Notes: generated from the sequence alone by a model not told the origin. A DNA stretch of 64,000 nt from Bacillus sp. FJAT-22090 (GCF_001278755.1 NZ_CP012601.1:1674001-1738000); one strand, 5' to 3'. Counted from the first letter of the stretch, positions 8,864 through 18,578 are shown. Program-made: numbers and translations.

Positions 8864-10564
8864 TTAGGCTTCTTTCAGAATCTCAGCTGTTTTTGAGACC
8901 TGTTTACAATTAAACCCAAATCTTTGTACTATCTCCAAATTATTTGTATCTAAGTTTTGATTTTTGGATAATGGAACTAGGATTACAAAGTCATTTCTTT
9001 CCATTGATCCAGTTAATTCAATTTCTCCTGATTCACTTATGCCTGTTATAGATAATTTTCGACGTTCCCTTTCCCAATCATTGATTTGCCGGCTGGTCCA
9101 AAACGTAAAATCCTGATCTTTGGCAGTAGTTATTAATTCTAGAATTGCTTCACGTACTTTCGGCTGGTTGTAAATATGAAACTGATGGAAAAGAAAATGA
9201 GCCACTCCGTTTACCCTTTTTACACCATCTAAGAATGGCTGAATTACACTAACGTCTGAAAGCGTATTATGATTTAAATCTTGCGTTAAAAAACCAATTT
9301 CCAAAACGTCATAGAAACGATTCTTTTCATCCGACCATGATATTGGAAAATAAGGATGGCAGGTTCCGAACAAAAAGCCAATATTCCCTTTTTTGCTAGG
9401 GCCTCTTGATTGATCTACTTGTATCCCATTTTTTTCACACCACGCAAATAAATCTCCCCAGCCTTCGTAACGCGTATAATGATTTTTATTTGAAATAATG
9501 TCTTCAGTATCTGCTGCTTTTTTTATCCACTTTAATTGTGATGTAAAGGCATCCTCTGACCAAACTCCATCTTCCTGTTCTAGTGCATTATAATGTAAAG
9601 CAATTTCATGTCCATCTCTTTTAATCTGTTCATAGATCAAAGAGCTATATCCCGGCGCTATCATACACCAAGTTGATTGGACATTTTCAGATTTAAGGGT
9701 ATCTAATGTTATTTGAGCTGATTCATCGACATTTAAATCACTGTCATGGGATATCATGGCCACATATTTCACATCAGAAGGCCACAGATCTAAGAATGGA
9801 AGTGTCAATCCTTTTTCCATAACACATTTTAATAGATGCTCAACAATAACTTCTTTCCACAAGTCAGCATAAGGGTGTGGGAAATAAAGCATCCCTGTTT
9901 CTGAATAAGTTCTGTCTAAAACCCAGTCTAATTCAAAACCGTCTTCCGCCTTTAAAATATTTTCGTCTAGGTTTGCCGAACCATCAGGAGCTGGTATTCC
10001 ATCTTCAATCACATGTTGAGTACCTTGTTGCAACCCAACTATTGTACTTGGAATGGAAACTGCCCAACGCTCTATTATCCCTTCACCATATTTAATCCGT
10101 TGTAATGCAGTTGCTTCTTGCCCATTCTTTGTCTCATTGATCAAACCCATTTCAATTACTTTCAAACGGTTATGTTCATTCTTCCAAGGATCCGCATGAA
10201 GAAAACGCAATGGAACACTTTGATTTAGAAAGCTAGACAAATGAGCATATCCTTTAATAGGCTCTAAATTCTTAGAAAAACCTAATAATTCTCTAGCACT
10301 TTCCAATCCACCATATGAAATCACTGTTCCTCCAGCATGAACATATTCTAATATTTTTGAAGTAGTATTTATGCTTACTTGACACTGAGCTATCATCAAA
10401 ACATCAAATGTTTCATATTCTCCCAAAATATCAATTTTTTCATATGGTAGTCTGAAATGATCAAGAATTTCAAATAAATATTTCTCAAAAATATTCTGTC
10501 CTTTTGACCATCGTAACTCCGCTTCTTCTTCATCAAAAACGATTCCCAGTTTAGCCATTTTCAT
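8864..10564 (-). CDS. Polysaccharide deacetylase-like protein with N-terminal amidotransferase-like domain
   Basis: A 566-residue protein, first gene of the operon. Residues about 1-95 look like a class I glutamine-amidotransferase-type Rossmann domain without obvious catalytic residues (ILEYVHAGGTVISYGG). Residues about 260-460 resemble a polysaccharide deacetylase/NodB-type barrel, with a SHDSD metal-site motif, GHEIALHYN and later FLFHQFH. This suggests a metal-dependent carbohydrate esterase or deacetylase, probably cytoplasmic as no signal peptide is seen. AGAGGTGAT stands 6-7 bases before the ATG. The promoter side carries the tandem ACATGTAT operator. Confidence 0.7.
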   Translation of the reverse strand: MKMAKLGIVFDEEEAELRWSKGQNIFEKYLFEILDHFRLPYEKIDILGEYETFDVLMIAQCQVSINTTSKILEYVHAGGTVISYGGLESARELLGFSKNLEPIKGYAHLSSFLNQSVPLRFLHADPWKNEHNRLKVIEMGLINETKNGQEATALQRIKYGEGIIERWAVSIPSTIVGLQQGTQHVIEDGIPAPDGSANLDENILKAEDGFELDWVLDRTYSETGMLYFPHPYADLWKEVIVEHLLKCVMEKGLTLPFLDLWPSDVKYVAMISHDSDLNVDESAQITLDTLKSENVQSTWCMIAPGYSSLIYEQIKRDGHEIALHYNALEQEDGVWSEDAFTSQLKWIKKAADTEDIISNKNHYTRYEGWGDLFAWCEKNGIQVDQSRGPSKKGNIGFLFGTCHPYFPISWSDEKNRFYDVLEIGFLTQDLNHNTLSDVSVIQPFLDGVKRVNGVAHFLFHQFHIYNQPKVREAILELITTAKDQDFTFWTSRQINDWERERRKLSITGISESGEIELTGSMERNDFVILVPLSKNQNLDTNNLEIVQRFGFNCKQVSKTAEILKEA

Positions 10565-10590
10565 ATTAACATCACCTCTCAGAACATATA

Positions 10591-10616
10591 ATACATGTAT
10601 ACAACATGTATTTATA
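10591..10616. promoter_or_regulatory. Tandem ACATGTAT operator of the glycan operon
   Basis: The core ACATGTAT occurs at 10593-10600 and 10604-10611, with 11-bp spacing, followed by TTATA. The block starts 27 bp upstream of the first gene of the minus-strand operon, where a repressor could block transcription. A near-identical block lies at 3-28. Short palindromes of this kind fit winged-helix GntR proteins; the assignment to the operon's own GntR fusion is inference. Confidence 0.65.
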
Positions 10617-10741
10617 ACCTTTTATTAAATAGTAGTATAAATACAATTATTAATCAATTAATTTTTTGAAAATTTTATAAATTCTATTTTAATGGTTTTA
10701 TCCAAGGTAAAGGTATTTTTTTTATACATACAAAGGACATC

Positions 10742-10790
10742 AGACTGTAGACAAACTCAAAGAATTTGAAATTGTCTATAGTCTTTTTTT
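10742..10790 (+). terminator. Hairpin followed by T-run
   Basis: AGACTGTAGACAA at 10742-10754 pairs with TTGTCTATAGTCT at 10772-10784 with one mismatch, followed by seven T's on the plus strand. No plus-strand gene lies upstream. The motif CAGACTGTAGA at its left arm is also present, inverted, at the right end of the GC-rich element at 62071-62403, so the hairpin is probably part of a mobile or repeated sequence. Confidence 0.55.
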
Positions 10791-10807
10791 ATTTACAATA
10801 CATAGTA

Positions 10808-10950
10808 AGAAATCGTCGATTTCCGTTTCAGGCGCTACGCTTTCCACGGGCACGGCCTCAGCCTTCCCCCTCTCTACGCTCAGTCCGGGTGCTTCGGCTC
10901 GTGCTGTTCCCGTAGGAGTCTTCGCGCCTTCCACTCCAATCGACTAGTGT
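10808..10950. repeat. GC-rich dispersed repeat
   Basis: A block much richer in GC than its surroundings, beginning GATTTCCGTTTCAGGCG and ending near CCACTCCAATCGACTAG, with internal CTACGC/GCGT and GCCTCAGCC motifs. A related block with the same GATTTCCGTT start lies at 62071-62403. Repeats of this type are scattered in Bacillaceae genomes and often sit beside IS1182-like transposases, as here. Confidence 0.6.
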
Positions 10951-11010
10951 TGGCTAATTTAAAAAGTGTTGAGTTTCTAAATCTTCTAAGACGTTAAGGT
11001 GTTGAATATC

Positions 11011-11640
11011 ATGATCACTAAAAACCAAATCAATGAACGTGAATAACTTGAAATGCTAACGATTGAGCAGCTTGTACCGAAGGACCATTTGGTCCGTAAA
11101 TTAGATGCCGAGATTGATTTCCATTTCATTTATCCATTAGTAGAACATCTTTACTCTGCTACTGGGCGACCAAGTATTGATCCCGTTGTGTTATTTAAAA
11201 TGACGTTTATTCAATATACATTTGGAATCCGTTCGATGCTCCAAACAATAAAAGAGATTGAAACGAATATGGCGTATCGCTGGTTTTTAGGATTTGGTTT
11301 TCATACAGAAATACCACACTTCTCAACCTTCGTTAAGAACTACGAACGTCGTTTTCAAGAGACCGACATCTTTGAACAAATCGCATCTTAAAAGAGATTA
11401 TGGACCGTGGTCTATTATCAGAAGACCATGTATTCATTGATTCAACTCATGTGAAGGCGAGTGCTATTAAACGCGAGTATGGCAAGAAGATCGTAACGAA
11501 AGAAACACGTGCCTACGAGGAAAAGCTTCAAGAAGAGCTGAATCTAGATCGTGAAGAAAACGGAAAAAAGCCGTTTCCCCCGGAGAAGTACGTGATGAAA
11601 TGAAGGAAATCAAGGTGAGAGACGAACTCTCGGGGTACTT
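11011..11640 (+). pseudogene. IS1182-family transposase, decayed
   Basis: The reading frame starts at ATG 11011 but is stopped at 11044-11046 (TAA, probably a former CAA). It resumes with TIEQLVPKDHLVRKLD, typical of the N-terminus of IS1182-family transposases. It shifts frame near 11385-11395, continues with the EDHVFIDSTHVKAS stretch (an acidic catalytic region of the family), and is cut off around 11600-11640 with the whole C-terminal half missing. Three separate lesions make it non-functional. The adjoining GC-rich repeat probably came with it. Confidence 0.85.
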
Positions 11641-11698
11641 TTTCTACAGCTGGACATGTATTCATTCTTAAAACGAATTGAATAATTTGCAAATGATA

Positions 11699-12382
11699 TT
11701 ATTTTCCTTTACATAGATTTGTTCTTACCTCTTCAATAATAGAAGGAAGTTCAGCTAAATCATTTACATATAGTTCTGTTACAAATGTATCCCATTGATA
11801 GTCTTTCTTCCAAATGCTAATCATACCAACGTTTCTAGATGCTATGACATCATTTTCCGGATGGTCACCAACAAATATACTTTCGTTCGGATTTACTTGG
11901 AGTTTTTTTAATGCTCTTTCAAATATCTCTGGATCTGGTTTTTTAATTCCTTCCCATTCAGACACGAGGATAGCCTTGAAATACTTTTCTATGCCCAATG
12001 CCTTCAAATTATTCATCTGAAAGTCCCCAAATCCATTCGTAATCATTCCTAAAACTAAATTATTTTTTTGGAGTTTTTCCAGCATGCTTAATACATTAGG
12101 AAATGGAACACAATGATTCGGAAATTGAGAAATATAATCTTGTAATAAGTACTGCCAGTCAATTCCCTCTATCTCTAGCTCACTCACTAATTGTTGATAG
12201 ACCTTATCTTTCCATACATAACCACTGCAATCTAACTCAATAAATCTTTTCGTATATGTATCTTTTGGAATATCGCCTACCCATTTTTTAAACCGCTCGT
12301 ATTGATCGTCAATAAAATTCCTTACTGATTCATCACGGTTTAACAACGTTCCATCAAGATCAAAAATGATTGCCTTAATCAT
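11699..12382 (-). CDS. HAD-family hydrolase (phosphatase-like)
   Basis: A 227-residue HAD hydrolase. Motif I is FDLDGTLL near the N-terminus, motif II is the TNG stretch (MITNGFGDFQ), motif III lysine is in IKKPDPEIF, and motif IV is GDHPENDVIAS. This is the YjjG/PGP-like group, which dephosphorylates small phosphorylated metabolites; the substrate cannot be predicted. I start at 12382 because GGGG lies about 9 bases before this ATG, rather than at the longer frame at 12418. The upstream small reading frame overlaps its start by 8 bases, which suggests ancestral translational coupling. Confidence 0.85.
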   Translation of the reverse strand: MIKAIIFDLDGTLLNRDESVRNFIDDQYERFKKWVGDIPKDTYTKRFIELDCSGYVWKDKVYQQLVSELEIEGIDWQYLLQDYISQFPNHCVPFPNVLSMLEKLQKNNLVLGMITNGFGDFQMNNLKALGIEKYFKAILVSEWEGIKKPDPEIFERALKKLQVNPNESIFVGDHPENDVIASRNVGMISIWKKDYQWDTFVTELYVNDLAELPSIIEEVRTNLCKGK

Positions 12383-12529
12383 TTGTACTACCCCTTTCTT
12401 TTCTTTTTCTATCCTCATACTTAAGGAGTTCCACCTCTACCTCTAAATCGTTGAATCTTTTCTCTAAATTGTGGCTTCAAACATTGCTCCAGCTGCCACT
12501 GCCAAAGCTATCCATACGATAAAAGTCAT
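12375..12529 (-). pseudogene. Small membrane/coiled-coil protein gene, apparently frameshifted
   Basis: An ATG at 12529 with a strong AAAGGGGA site 5 bases upstream opens a hydrophobic frame (MTFIVWIALAVAAGAMFE) that stops after 21 codons at 12464. One base off, the sequence continues as a heptad-like coiled-coil (LEKRFNDLEVEVELLK) and ends at 12375, overlapping the HAD gene start. The span is 155 bases, one short of a multiple of three, so a single-base deletion in a gene of about 51 codons is the simplest reading. A functional 21-residue peptide is the alternative. Confidence 0.5.
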
Positions 12530-12699
12530 ATAGTTCCCCTTTACTAATGATAGATTATATTATTTTTTGTTAATTTAATTTATATTACCACTATAGAGTA
12601 ACTATTGGTTAAAAGAGGGTTTAAAAGATAAGCATTGTTTCCTCCACCTTACATTCTACCTTTTATGCACTTGTCAATTCATAGGACCACAATCATAAA

Positions 12700-12738
12700 A
12701 ATAAATAAAAGACCTATCCGCCGAAGCGAATAGCTCTT
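12700..12738 (-). terminator. Terminator after yqkE
   Basis: On the minus strand AGAGCTATTCGC, loop TTCG, then GCGGATAGGTCT followed by TTTATTTATTTTT. One mismatch and one G-U pair in a 12-bp stem. It lies directly after the yqkE stop codon. Confidence 0.8.
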
Positions 12739-12741
12739 CTA

Positions 12742-12993
12742 TTAAAACTTTGAACCGCTGTCCCCATACTCATCTAGTAATTCTGCAAATGATTTGTTCT
12801 TCTCTCTTTGCTTTTTTTCAAATGCAAGCATTGCTTGTCGTTCTTCCTCTTTTTCTTGCTCTTCTGCCACTAATTGTTTCTTTGTTTCTTTTAGTTTAGC
12901 AAGCACATCAGAGGAAAGTTGATCAAACAAACCATTTCCTTCTTCTTTTTGAACAGCTGGCTTAACAGGCTGTCTTTGTTTTTTCTTTGCCAA
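12742..12993 (-). CDS. yqkE: YqkE family protein (DUF3886)
   Basis: A highly charged 83-residue protein matching Bacillus YqkE: a basic N-terminus (KKKQRQPVKP), a long Lys/Glu-rich helix and the C-terminal FAELLDEYG motif. Function is unknown. The preferred start is the TTG at 12993, with AGAAGGTG 6 bases upstream; a GTG at 13002 is the alternative. It follows the thiolase gene closely. Its partner in B. subtilis, yqkD, is found 2.2 kb away here at 15186. Confidence 0.75.
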   Translation of the reverse strand: MAKKKQRQPVKPAVQKEEGNGLFDQLSSDVLAKLKETKKQLVAEEQEKEEERQAMLAFEKKQREKNKSFAELLDEYGDSGSKF

Positions 12994-13011
12994 ATGTTTC
13001 ACCTTCTTTTA

Positions 13012-14193
13012 TTAACGCTTAATAATTGTAGCTACCCCTTGTCCTCCACCGATACAAAGTGTCGCTAATCCAGTTTTTGCATCCTTTTTCTCCATTTCAT
13101 GAAGTAAAGAAACAAAAATTCTTGCTCCACTTGCTCCGATTGGATGGCCTAAAGCAATAGCACCACCATTAACGTTTAGTTTATCATGATCAAATGAAAG
13201 CTCTCTATCTACAGCAATCGACTGCGCAGCAAAGGCTTCATTTGCTTCAATTAAATCGATATCCGCTAGTGAAAGGTTGGATTTTTTTAGAACCTTTTTC
13301 ACTGCTTCCACTGGACCAATACCCATAACACTTGGATCTACCCCAGCAGATGCATTTGCAACAATCGTAGCTAATGGTTTTATGCCCAATTCGTCTGCTT
13401 TTGCTTTAGACATAACAACTACCGCTGCTGCACCATCATTTATTCCGGAAGCATTTCCTGCCGTTACAGAACCATCCTTTTTAAAAGCTGGGCGTAAAGT
13501 ACTTAATTTTTCTTGAGTGGACCCTTTTTTCGGATATTCATCGGTATCAAATATGATTGAATCTCCTTTTCGTTGAGGAATTTCTACTGGAACAATCTCA
13601 TCCACAAATTTTCCCTCTTCAATTGCTTTTGCTGCACGAGCTTGGGAACGTGCGGAAAATGAATCTTGCTCTTCTCTTGTAATATTGAATTGGTCACAAA
13701 GATTTTCAGCTGTTATCCCCATATGATAATCGTTAAACGCACACCACAAACCATCAGAAATCATACTGTCTACGACTTTTTGATCTCCCATTCGGAAACC
13801 ATCTCTAGCATTTTTTAATAGATAAGGAGCTTGGCTCATATTTTCCATTCCACCTGCTACTATTATATCTGCATCTCCTGCGATAATAGCTTGAGATGCA
13901 AGATGGATTGCTTTAAGACCTGAACCGCATACTTTGTTTATTGTTAATGCTGAAACAGCAACTGGTAATCCTGCTTGAATCGAAGCTTGTCTTGCTGGAT
14001 TTTGTCCTAAGCCCGCTTGCAGGACATTTCCCATAATAACTTCATCTACAGAATCCTTAGCGATCCCTGCTTTTTCTAACGCTTTTTCAATAACAATAGC
14101 ACCTAATTTTGTTGCAGGTATATCTTTCAGTGCCCCTTGGAAAGATCCGATTGCTGTCCTAACAGCACTTACAATAACTACTTCGTTTGTCAC
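13012..14193 (-). CDS. Acetyl-CoA C-acetyltransferase (thiolase)
   Basis: A 393-residue thiolase II. The nucleophilic Cys89 lies in [14 protein letters not shown]. The second conserved block is [17 protein letters not shown], with the catalytic His. The C-terminal acid/base Cys is in CIGGGQG. It condenses two acetyl-CoA to acetoacetyl-CoA or does the reverse. The GTG start has AGGAGG at the right distance. The divergent neighbour encodes HMG-CoA lyase, which yields acetoacetate and acetyl-CoA, so both fit ketone-body, leucine or short-chain acyl-CoA catabolism. It is close to MmgA/AtoB-type enzymes; I do not assign a symbol because several paralogues exist. Confidence 0.92.
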   Translation of the reverse strand: MTNEVVIVSAVRTAIGSFQGALKDIPATKLGAIVIEKALEKAGIAKDSVDEVIMGNVLQAGLGQNPARQASIQAGLPVAVSALTINKVCGSGLKAIHLASQAIIAGDADIIVAGGMENMSQAPYLLKNARDGFRMGDQKVVDSMISDGLWCAFNDYHMGITAENLCDQFNITREEQDSFSARSQARAAKAIEEGKFVDEIVPVEIPQRKGDSIIFDTDEYPKKGSTQEKLSTLRPAFKKDGSVTAGNASGINDGAAAVVVMSKAKADELGIKPLATIVANASAGVDPSVMGIGPVEAVKKVLKKSNLSLADIDLIEANEAFAAQSIAVDRELSFDHDKLNVNGGAIALGHPIGASGARIFVSLLHEMEKKDAKTGLATLCIGGGQGVATIIKR

Positions 14194-14277
14194 AGTTAAA
14201 CTCCTCCTCTTAATCCCCTAAAATAAAATTTGCTTGTTTAACCATCCATTCCTTACAATATAGATGGAGGGATGATT

Positions 14278-15174
14278 ATGTTCAGTTTACCAAAAAAAGT
14301 GACAATTATCGAGGTCGGTCCGAGAGATGGATTACAGAACGAAAAAAATGAAGTACCAACTGAAGTTAAATTAGAGTTTATCGAGAAACTTCAAAAAGCT
14401 GGTGTAAAGGAAATGGAGCTCACATCATTTGTATCACCCAAATGGGTTCCACAAATGAAGGATGCAAAAGAAATAGTAGGTAATACCACTAAATTTGGAA
14501 GGCAATTTGTTTTAACACCTAATGAAAAAGGAATTGAACTCGCAAAACAAGCGGGGGCAAATAATTTTGCGGTATTTGTAGGGGTATCAAATACATTTAA
14601 TAAAAAAAATATCAATAAAACGACCGAAGAGAGTATGATCGGACTCAAACCGCTTGTGGAAGTTCTAGTTAATGAGGATCATTTTGTACGTGCTTGCATT
14701 TCCACTGCTTTTTATTGTCCATATGAAGGATTAATTGACCCCAATAAAACTATCGAGTTATGTAGAGAATTTGTTTCTTGGGGAGTAAATGAATTAAGTG
14801 TTGCAGACACAATAGGTATGGCTAATCCAAAAGAAAGTTATATACTGTTTGAACGACTGAAAAGAGAATTTCCTGAAACACTTATCACTGCACATTTCCA
14901 TGATACACGAAAAATGGGTATAGCTAATATATTTGCTGCACTCCAAGCAGGGGTTGATCGTTTTGATAGTTCAGCTGGTGGTTTAGGCGGATGTCCATTT
15001 GCGCCGGGTGCTACGGGAAATGTAGCAACTGAGGATGTCGTGAATATGCTACATCAAATGGATATTGAAACGGATATTAACCTTGATTTATTAATTGAAG
15101 CTGTTGATTCAGTTGCTCCTTTTGTGTCTAGACCAATTGAGACCGGTATGTATAAACTAGTTAAAAGCAAATAG
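14278..15174 (+). CDS. mvaB: Hydroxymethylglutaryl-CoA lyase
   Basis: A 298-residue DRE-TIM family enzyme. The N-terminal VGPRDGLQNE motif carries the metal-binding Asp, and the GGLGGCPFAPGATGN loop carries the catalytic Cys. The HFHDT metal ligands lie between them. It splits HMG-CoA into acetoacetate and acetyl-CoA at the end of leucine degradation. The ATG at 14278 is preferred because GGAGGG lies 6 bases upstream; the ATG at 14272 directly abuts that site. It is called YngG in B. subtilis. The thiolase gene is divergent, and yqkD follows 11 bp downstream. Confidence 0.92.
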   Translation: MFSLPKKVTIIEVGPRDGLQNEKNEVPTEVKLEFIEKLQKAGVKEMELTSFVSPKWVPQMKDAKEIVGNTTKFGRQFVLTPNEKGIELAKQAGANNFAVFVGVSNTFNKKNINKTTEESMIGLKPLVEVLVNEDHFVRACISTAFYCPYEGLIDPNKTIELCREFVSWGVNELSVADTIGMANPKESYILFERLKREFPETLITAHFHDTRKMGIANIFAALQAGVDRFDSSAGGLGGCPFAPGATGNVATEDVVNMLHQMDIETDINLDLLIEAVDSVAPFVSRPIETGMYKLVKSK

Positions 15175-15185
15175 GGGTTGATGCA

Positions 15186-16115
15186 ATGAAAAAACGTGTA
15201 ATCATATGGACGAGTTTGTTAACTAGTATTTTAACAGCTACTGCCACTGTTTTTGGTTATTTTGTCACTAATAAACTAATGTATATGAAGAAAAAAGAAG
15301 ATGACTTTATACTCAATAGAGAGATAACATCAAAACGATTAGACGAAGCTTGGTTTCGTGCTGTGAATAAAACAGAGAAGTGGATTGAATCGATAAATGG
15401 ATATTCGCTTAAAGCTATTTTTGTAGAACCGCTTCAAACAAATAATTACGTAATTATATGTCATGGAGTAACAGAAAATAAAATTAATTCTCTTCGTTTT
15501 GTTCGCATGTTTGAACGATTAGGATTTAACAGTGTCGTTTATGATCATCGTAGGCATGGAGATTCTGGTGGAAAAACAACAAGTTTTGGATTTTATGAAA
15601 AAATTGATTTGCAATCTATTGTAGAAGCAGTAAGAGAACGTGCTGGAGAAAATGCCATCATAGGGATACACGGAGAATCAATGGGTGCTGCGACTATGAT
15701 ACTATATGCAGGCTCCATAATAGATGATGCTGATTTCTATATTTCCGATTGTTCTTTTTCAAATTTTGAAGAACAAGTTCTTCATATTATGCGACAAACA
15801 ACCCCTCTTCGATCCAGCTTAGCTATTCGCTTCGCTAACTTATTTTTAAAAATGCGAGATGGTTATACATTAAATCTTGTATCTCCGATCGATGTGGTGG
15901 ATCAAATAGAGAAACCGATGTTGTTTATTCATAGTTTAGAGGATGATTTTATTCTTCCGGTAATGACAGAAGAATTGTACGAAAAGAAAAAAGGTCCTAA
16001 GTCATTAAAGCTTTTTGATATTGGGGCACATGCAAAATCTTTCAATGAAAATGGCGAGGAATACGAACAAGTTGTTGCGGACTTTTTACAACAAAATAAT
16101 TTATTAAACAAATAA
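15186..16115 (+). CDS. yqkD: YqkD-like membrane-anchored alpha/beta-hydrolase
   Basis: A 309-residue protein with an N-terminal signal-anchor helix (residues about 5-30) and an outward alpha/beta-hydrolase domain. Nucleophile elbow is GESMGA, an Asp candidate lies in SLEDDFILP, and the catalytic His is in FDIGAHAKSF. It resembles B. subtilis YqkD; the substrate is unknown. It is 11 bp after the HMG-CoA lyase gene and shares its transcript, which ends in the shared terminator with yneF. Confidence 0.75.
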   Translation: MKKRVIIWTSLLTSILTATATVFGYFVTNKLMYMKKKEDDFILNREITSKRLDEAWFRAVNKTEKWIESINGYSLKAIFVEPLQTNNYVIICHGVTENKINSLRFVRMFERLGFNSVVYDHRRHGDSGGKTTSFGFYEKIDLQSIVEAVRERAGENAIIGIHGESMGAATMILYAGSIIDDADFYISDCSFSNFEEQVLHIMRQTTPLRSSLAIRFANLFLKMRDGYTLNLVSPIDVVDQIEKPMLFIHSLEDDFILPVMTEELYEKKKGPKSLKLFDIGAHAKSFNENGEEYEQVVADFLQQNNLLNK

Positions 16116-16138
16116 AAAGCACTCAATGGAGTGCTTTT
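16115..16138. terminator. Bidirectional terminator between yqkD and yneF
   Basis: Perfect 10-bp stem AAAAGCACTC / GAGTGCTTTT with loop AATG. T-runs on both strands serve the convergent yqkD (plus) and yneF (minus) genes. Confidence 0.9.
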
Positions 16139-16358
16139 ATTTGTTTTGCATTTTATTCATTTGATTCATCATTTGTTTTACTTGTTTCTCAGAAGGCTTG
16201 CGACCCATTTGTGCCATCATCATACGAAGCATTTGTTCATTAATAGGTGGATTTTCTTTTAAATATTTCATCATATATTGACGTGCAGCATAAAAGCCTA
16301 TTGCAGCTCCAGCAATTAATGCAACGATTACAATAACAATCCAAATCCAAGTTTGCAT
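16137..16358 (-). CDS. yneF: YneF family small membrane protein (UPF0154)
   Basis: A 73-residue protein with one N-terminal membrane helix ([19 protein letters not shown]) followed by a conserved cytoplasmic part ([19 protein letters not shown]). This is the UPF0154/YneF pattern found in Bacillales beside tkt. Function unknown. The start at 16358 has AAAGGAGGAGA at ideal spacing; the longer frame to 16403 is not supported. Confidence 0.88.
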   Translation of the reverse strand: MQTWIWIVIVIVALIAGAAIGFYAARQYMMKYLKENPPINEQMLRMMMAQMGRKPSEKQVKQMMNQMNKMQNK

Positions 16359-16523
16359 ACTTTCTCCTCCTTTACGTTCTTGTCTACGTGTACAAGACAC
16401 CAATGAAAATTATACTATAGATTCTTTATCCAGACTATATAAATTCAAAAAAAGTAATTTAGACTAAATATAACATTTTCCAGTGAGATTAACTTTCTAG
16501 AATTGTTTGTCCTACAAAGATAA

Positions 16524-16567
16524 AAAGCAATTCGAATACTTTACGATGTAAGTATTCGAATTGCTTT
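16524..16567. terminator. Strong bidirectional terminator after tkt
   Basis: AAGCAATTCGAATACTT pairs with AAGTATTCGAATTGCTT around a short loop, a 17-bp near-perfect stem with A/T flanks on both sides. It ends tkt and insulates yneF. Confidence 0.9.
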
Positions 16568-16577
16568 AAAGTATCTA

Positions 16578-18578
16578 TTACTTTTCAAGCAAGTTTTTCA
16601 TTTTGGAAACGACATTCTCAACCGAGAAACCATATTCTTTCATAACGATTTCGCCCGGAGCACTTGCGCCAAATTTATCAATCGCTATGACATCTCCCTC
16701 AAATCCAACATATCGATGCCAACCAAGAGATGCTCCCATTTCAATAGCGAGGCGTTTAGTTAATTGTGAAGGTAATACAGATTTTTTATATTCACTGTCC
16801 TGTTGTTCAAATAAGTCCCATGAAGGCATAGACACAACCGAAACTTGTATTCCATCCTTCGCAAGAACCTCTTGCGCTTCAATCGCAAGGCTAACTTCTG
16901 ATCCAGTAGCAAGTAAGATAGCTTCCGCTTGTTCATTAGGAGAAATTACATAGGCACCTCTTGAAACACCCTCACTCGCTTTCTCCACAGAACCTTTAAG
17001 TGTTGGTAGATTCTGTCTTGAAAGAACAAGAATTGTTGGCTTGTTTTTAGAAGATACTGCAAGCTTCCATGCTTCTTTCGTTTCATTTGCATCAGCTGGA
17101 CGAATGACAGATAATCCTGGCATTGCTCGTAAAGAAGCTAAATGTTCAACTGGCTCATGTGTCGGACCATCTTCCCCAACAGCGATACTGTCATGTGTGA
17201 ACACATATGTTACAGGAAGTCCCATAAGAGCAGATAATCGAATTGCAGGTCTTACATAATCACTGAACACAAAGAAAGTACCACCAAATACATGGAGTCC
17301 ACCATGTAATGCCATTCCATTTAGAGCAGCACCCATTGCAAATTCACGAACACCAAACCAAATGTTCTTACCTTCGTAATTTAGTGGAGAAAAATCTCCA
17401 GCATTTTTAATTGTCGTTTTATTGGAGCCAGCTAAGTCCGCGCTTCCTCCAAAGAAGGAAGGTAAATTTTGAGCTATTGCATTAATTGCATCACCAGATG
17501 CTGAACGAGTTGCATGAGATGAGCCTTCCTCATATACTTTCATAGCTTCATCAAAGTTCTCAGGTAATTCCCCATTTATCGCACGTTTTAATGTATCTGC
17601 AAGTTCAGGAAATTCATTAGAGTAAGCATGGAACTTTTCATTCCAAGCACTTTCTTGTTCAACACCTAATCGTTTTGACGCTTCTTTAAACGTTTCGTAT
17701 ACTTCATCTGGTACATGGAAGTCCGCCTCAAACGACCATTTATAAGATGCTTTCGCTAATAATGTTTCGTCTTTACCTAATGGCATACCATGAGCATCTG
17801 ATTTACCCGCTCTATTTGGTGAACCAAACCCTATTACTGTTTTAACTTCAATAAGTGTTGGTTTATCATTTTGCGCTTTAGCTTTTTCAATTGCTGCAGA
17901 TATCTCTTCTAAATCATTACCATCTTTTACAAAAATATAATTCCATCCGTAAGATTCAAAACGTTTCTCTACTTTTTCTGAGAAAGATTTATTCAAATCT
18001 CCATCTAAAGAAATATCATTACTATCATAAAGAACAATTAATTTACTTAATTGCAAATGTCCAGCAAGTGAAATCGCTTCTGCTGCTACACCTTCCATTA
18101 AATCTCCATCTCCGCAAAGAGCATACGTATAATGATCAACCACTTCATAATTTGGTTTATTATAAGAAGCTGCTAAATGAGCCTCTGCCATTGCCATTCC
18201 AACAGCCATTCCGATACCTTGTCCAAGAGGTCCTGTTGTTGCTTCTACCCCTGCCGTGTGACCAAACTCTGGATGTCCTGGAGTTTTAGAATTCCACTGT
18301 CTAAAGTTTTTAATCTCTTCCATAGGAAGATCATATCCACCAAGGTGTAATAGACTATACAGAAGCATAGAACCATGACCCGCAGATAAAACAAATCGAT
18401 CACGATTGAACCAATTAGGATTATTTGGGTTATGTCGTAAATGCTTTGTCCAAAGCGTGTAAGCCATTGGAGCTGCTCCCATTGGTAAACCTGGATGACC
18501 AGAATTCGCTTTATCTATAGCATCAATTGATAAAGTACGAATAGTATTAATTGCAAGTAAATCTGATTGAAGTGACAT
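16578..18578 (-). CDS. tkt: Transketolase
   Basis: A 666-residue transketolase of usual length. The thiamine diphosphate motif [13 protein letters not shown] starts the ThDP-binding segment, the family signature [10 protein letters not shown] is near the N-terminus, and [11 protein letters not shown] carries the second-domain ThDP contact. It links the pentose phosphate pathway with glycolysis by moving two-carbon units between sugar phosphates. GAGAGG precedes the ATG at 18578 by 9 bases, preferred over ATG 18587. The order lexA, yneA, yneB, ynzC, tkt, yneF matches B. subtilis. Confidence 0.95.
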   Translation of the reverse strand: MSLQSDLLAINTIRTLSIDAIDKANSGHPGLPMGAAPMAYTLWTKHLRHNPNNPNWFNRDRFVLSAGHGSMLLYSLLHLGGYDLPMEEIKNFRQWNSKTPGHPEFGHTAGVEATTGPLGQGIGMAVGMAMAEAHLAASYNKPNYEVVDHYTYALCGDGDLMEGVAAEAISLAGHLQLSKLIVLYDSNDISLDGDLNKSFSEKVEKRFESYGWNYIFVKDGNDLEEISAAIEKAKAQNDKPTLIEVKTVIGFGSPNRAGKSDAHGMPLGKDETLLAKASYKWSFEADFHVPDEVYETFKEASKRLGVEQESAWNEKFHAYSNEFPELADTLKRAINGELPENFDEAMKVYEEGSSHATRSASGDAINAIAQNLPSFFGGSADLAGSNKTTIKNAGDFSPLNYEGKNIWFGVREFAMGAALNGMALHGGLHVFGGTFFVFSDYVRPAIRLSALMGLPVTYVFTHDSIAVGEDGPTHEPVEHLASLRAMPGLSVIRPADANETKEAWKLAVSSKNKPTILVLSRQNLPTLKGSVEKASEGVSRGAYVISPNEQAEAILLATGSEVSLAIEAQEVLAKDGIQVSVVSMPSWDLFEQQDSEYKKSVLPSQLTKRLAIEMGASLGWHRYVGFEGDVIAIDKFGASAPGEIVMKEYGFSVENVVSKMKNLLEK

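Noticed and set aside
17891-18289. Open frame on the plus strand inside tkt
   Set aside because: It is antisense to a strongly conserved gene and has low-complexity composition; a shadow.
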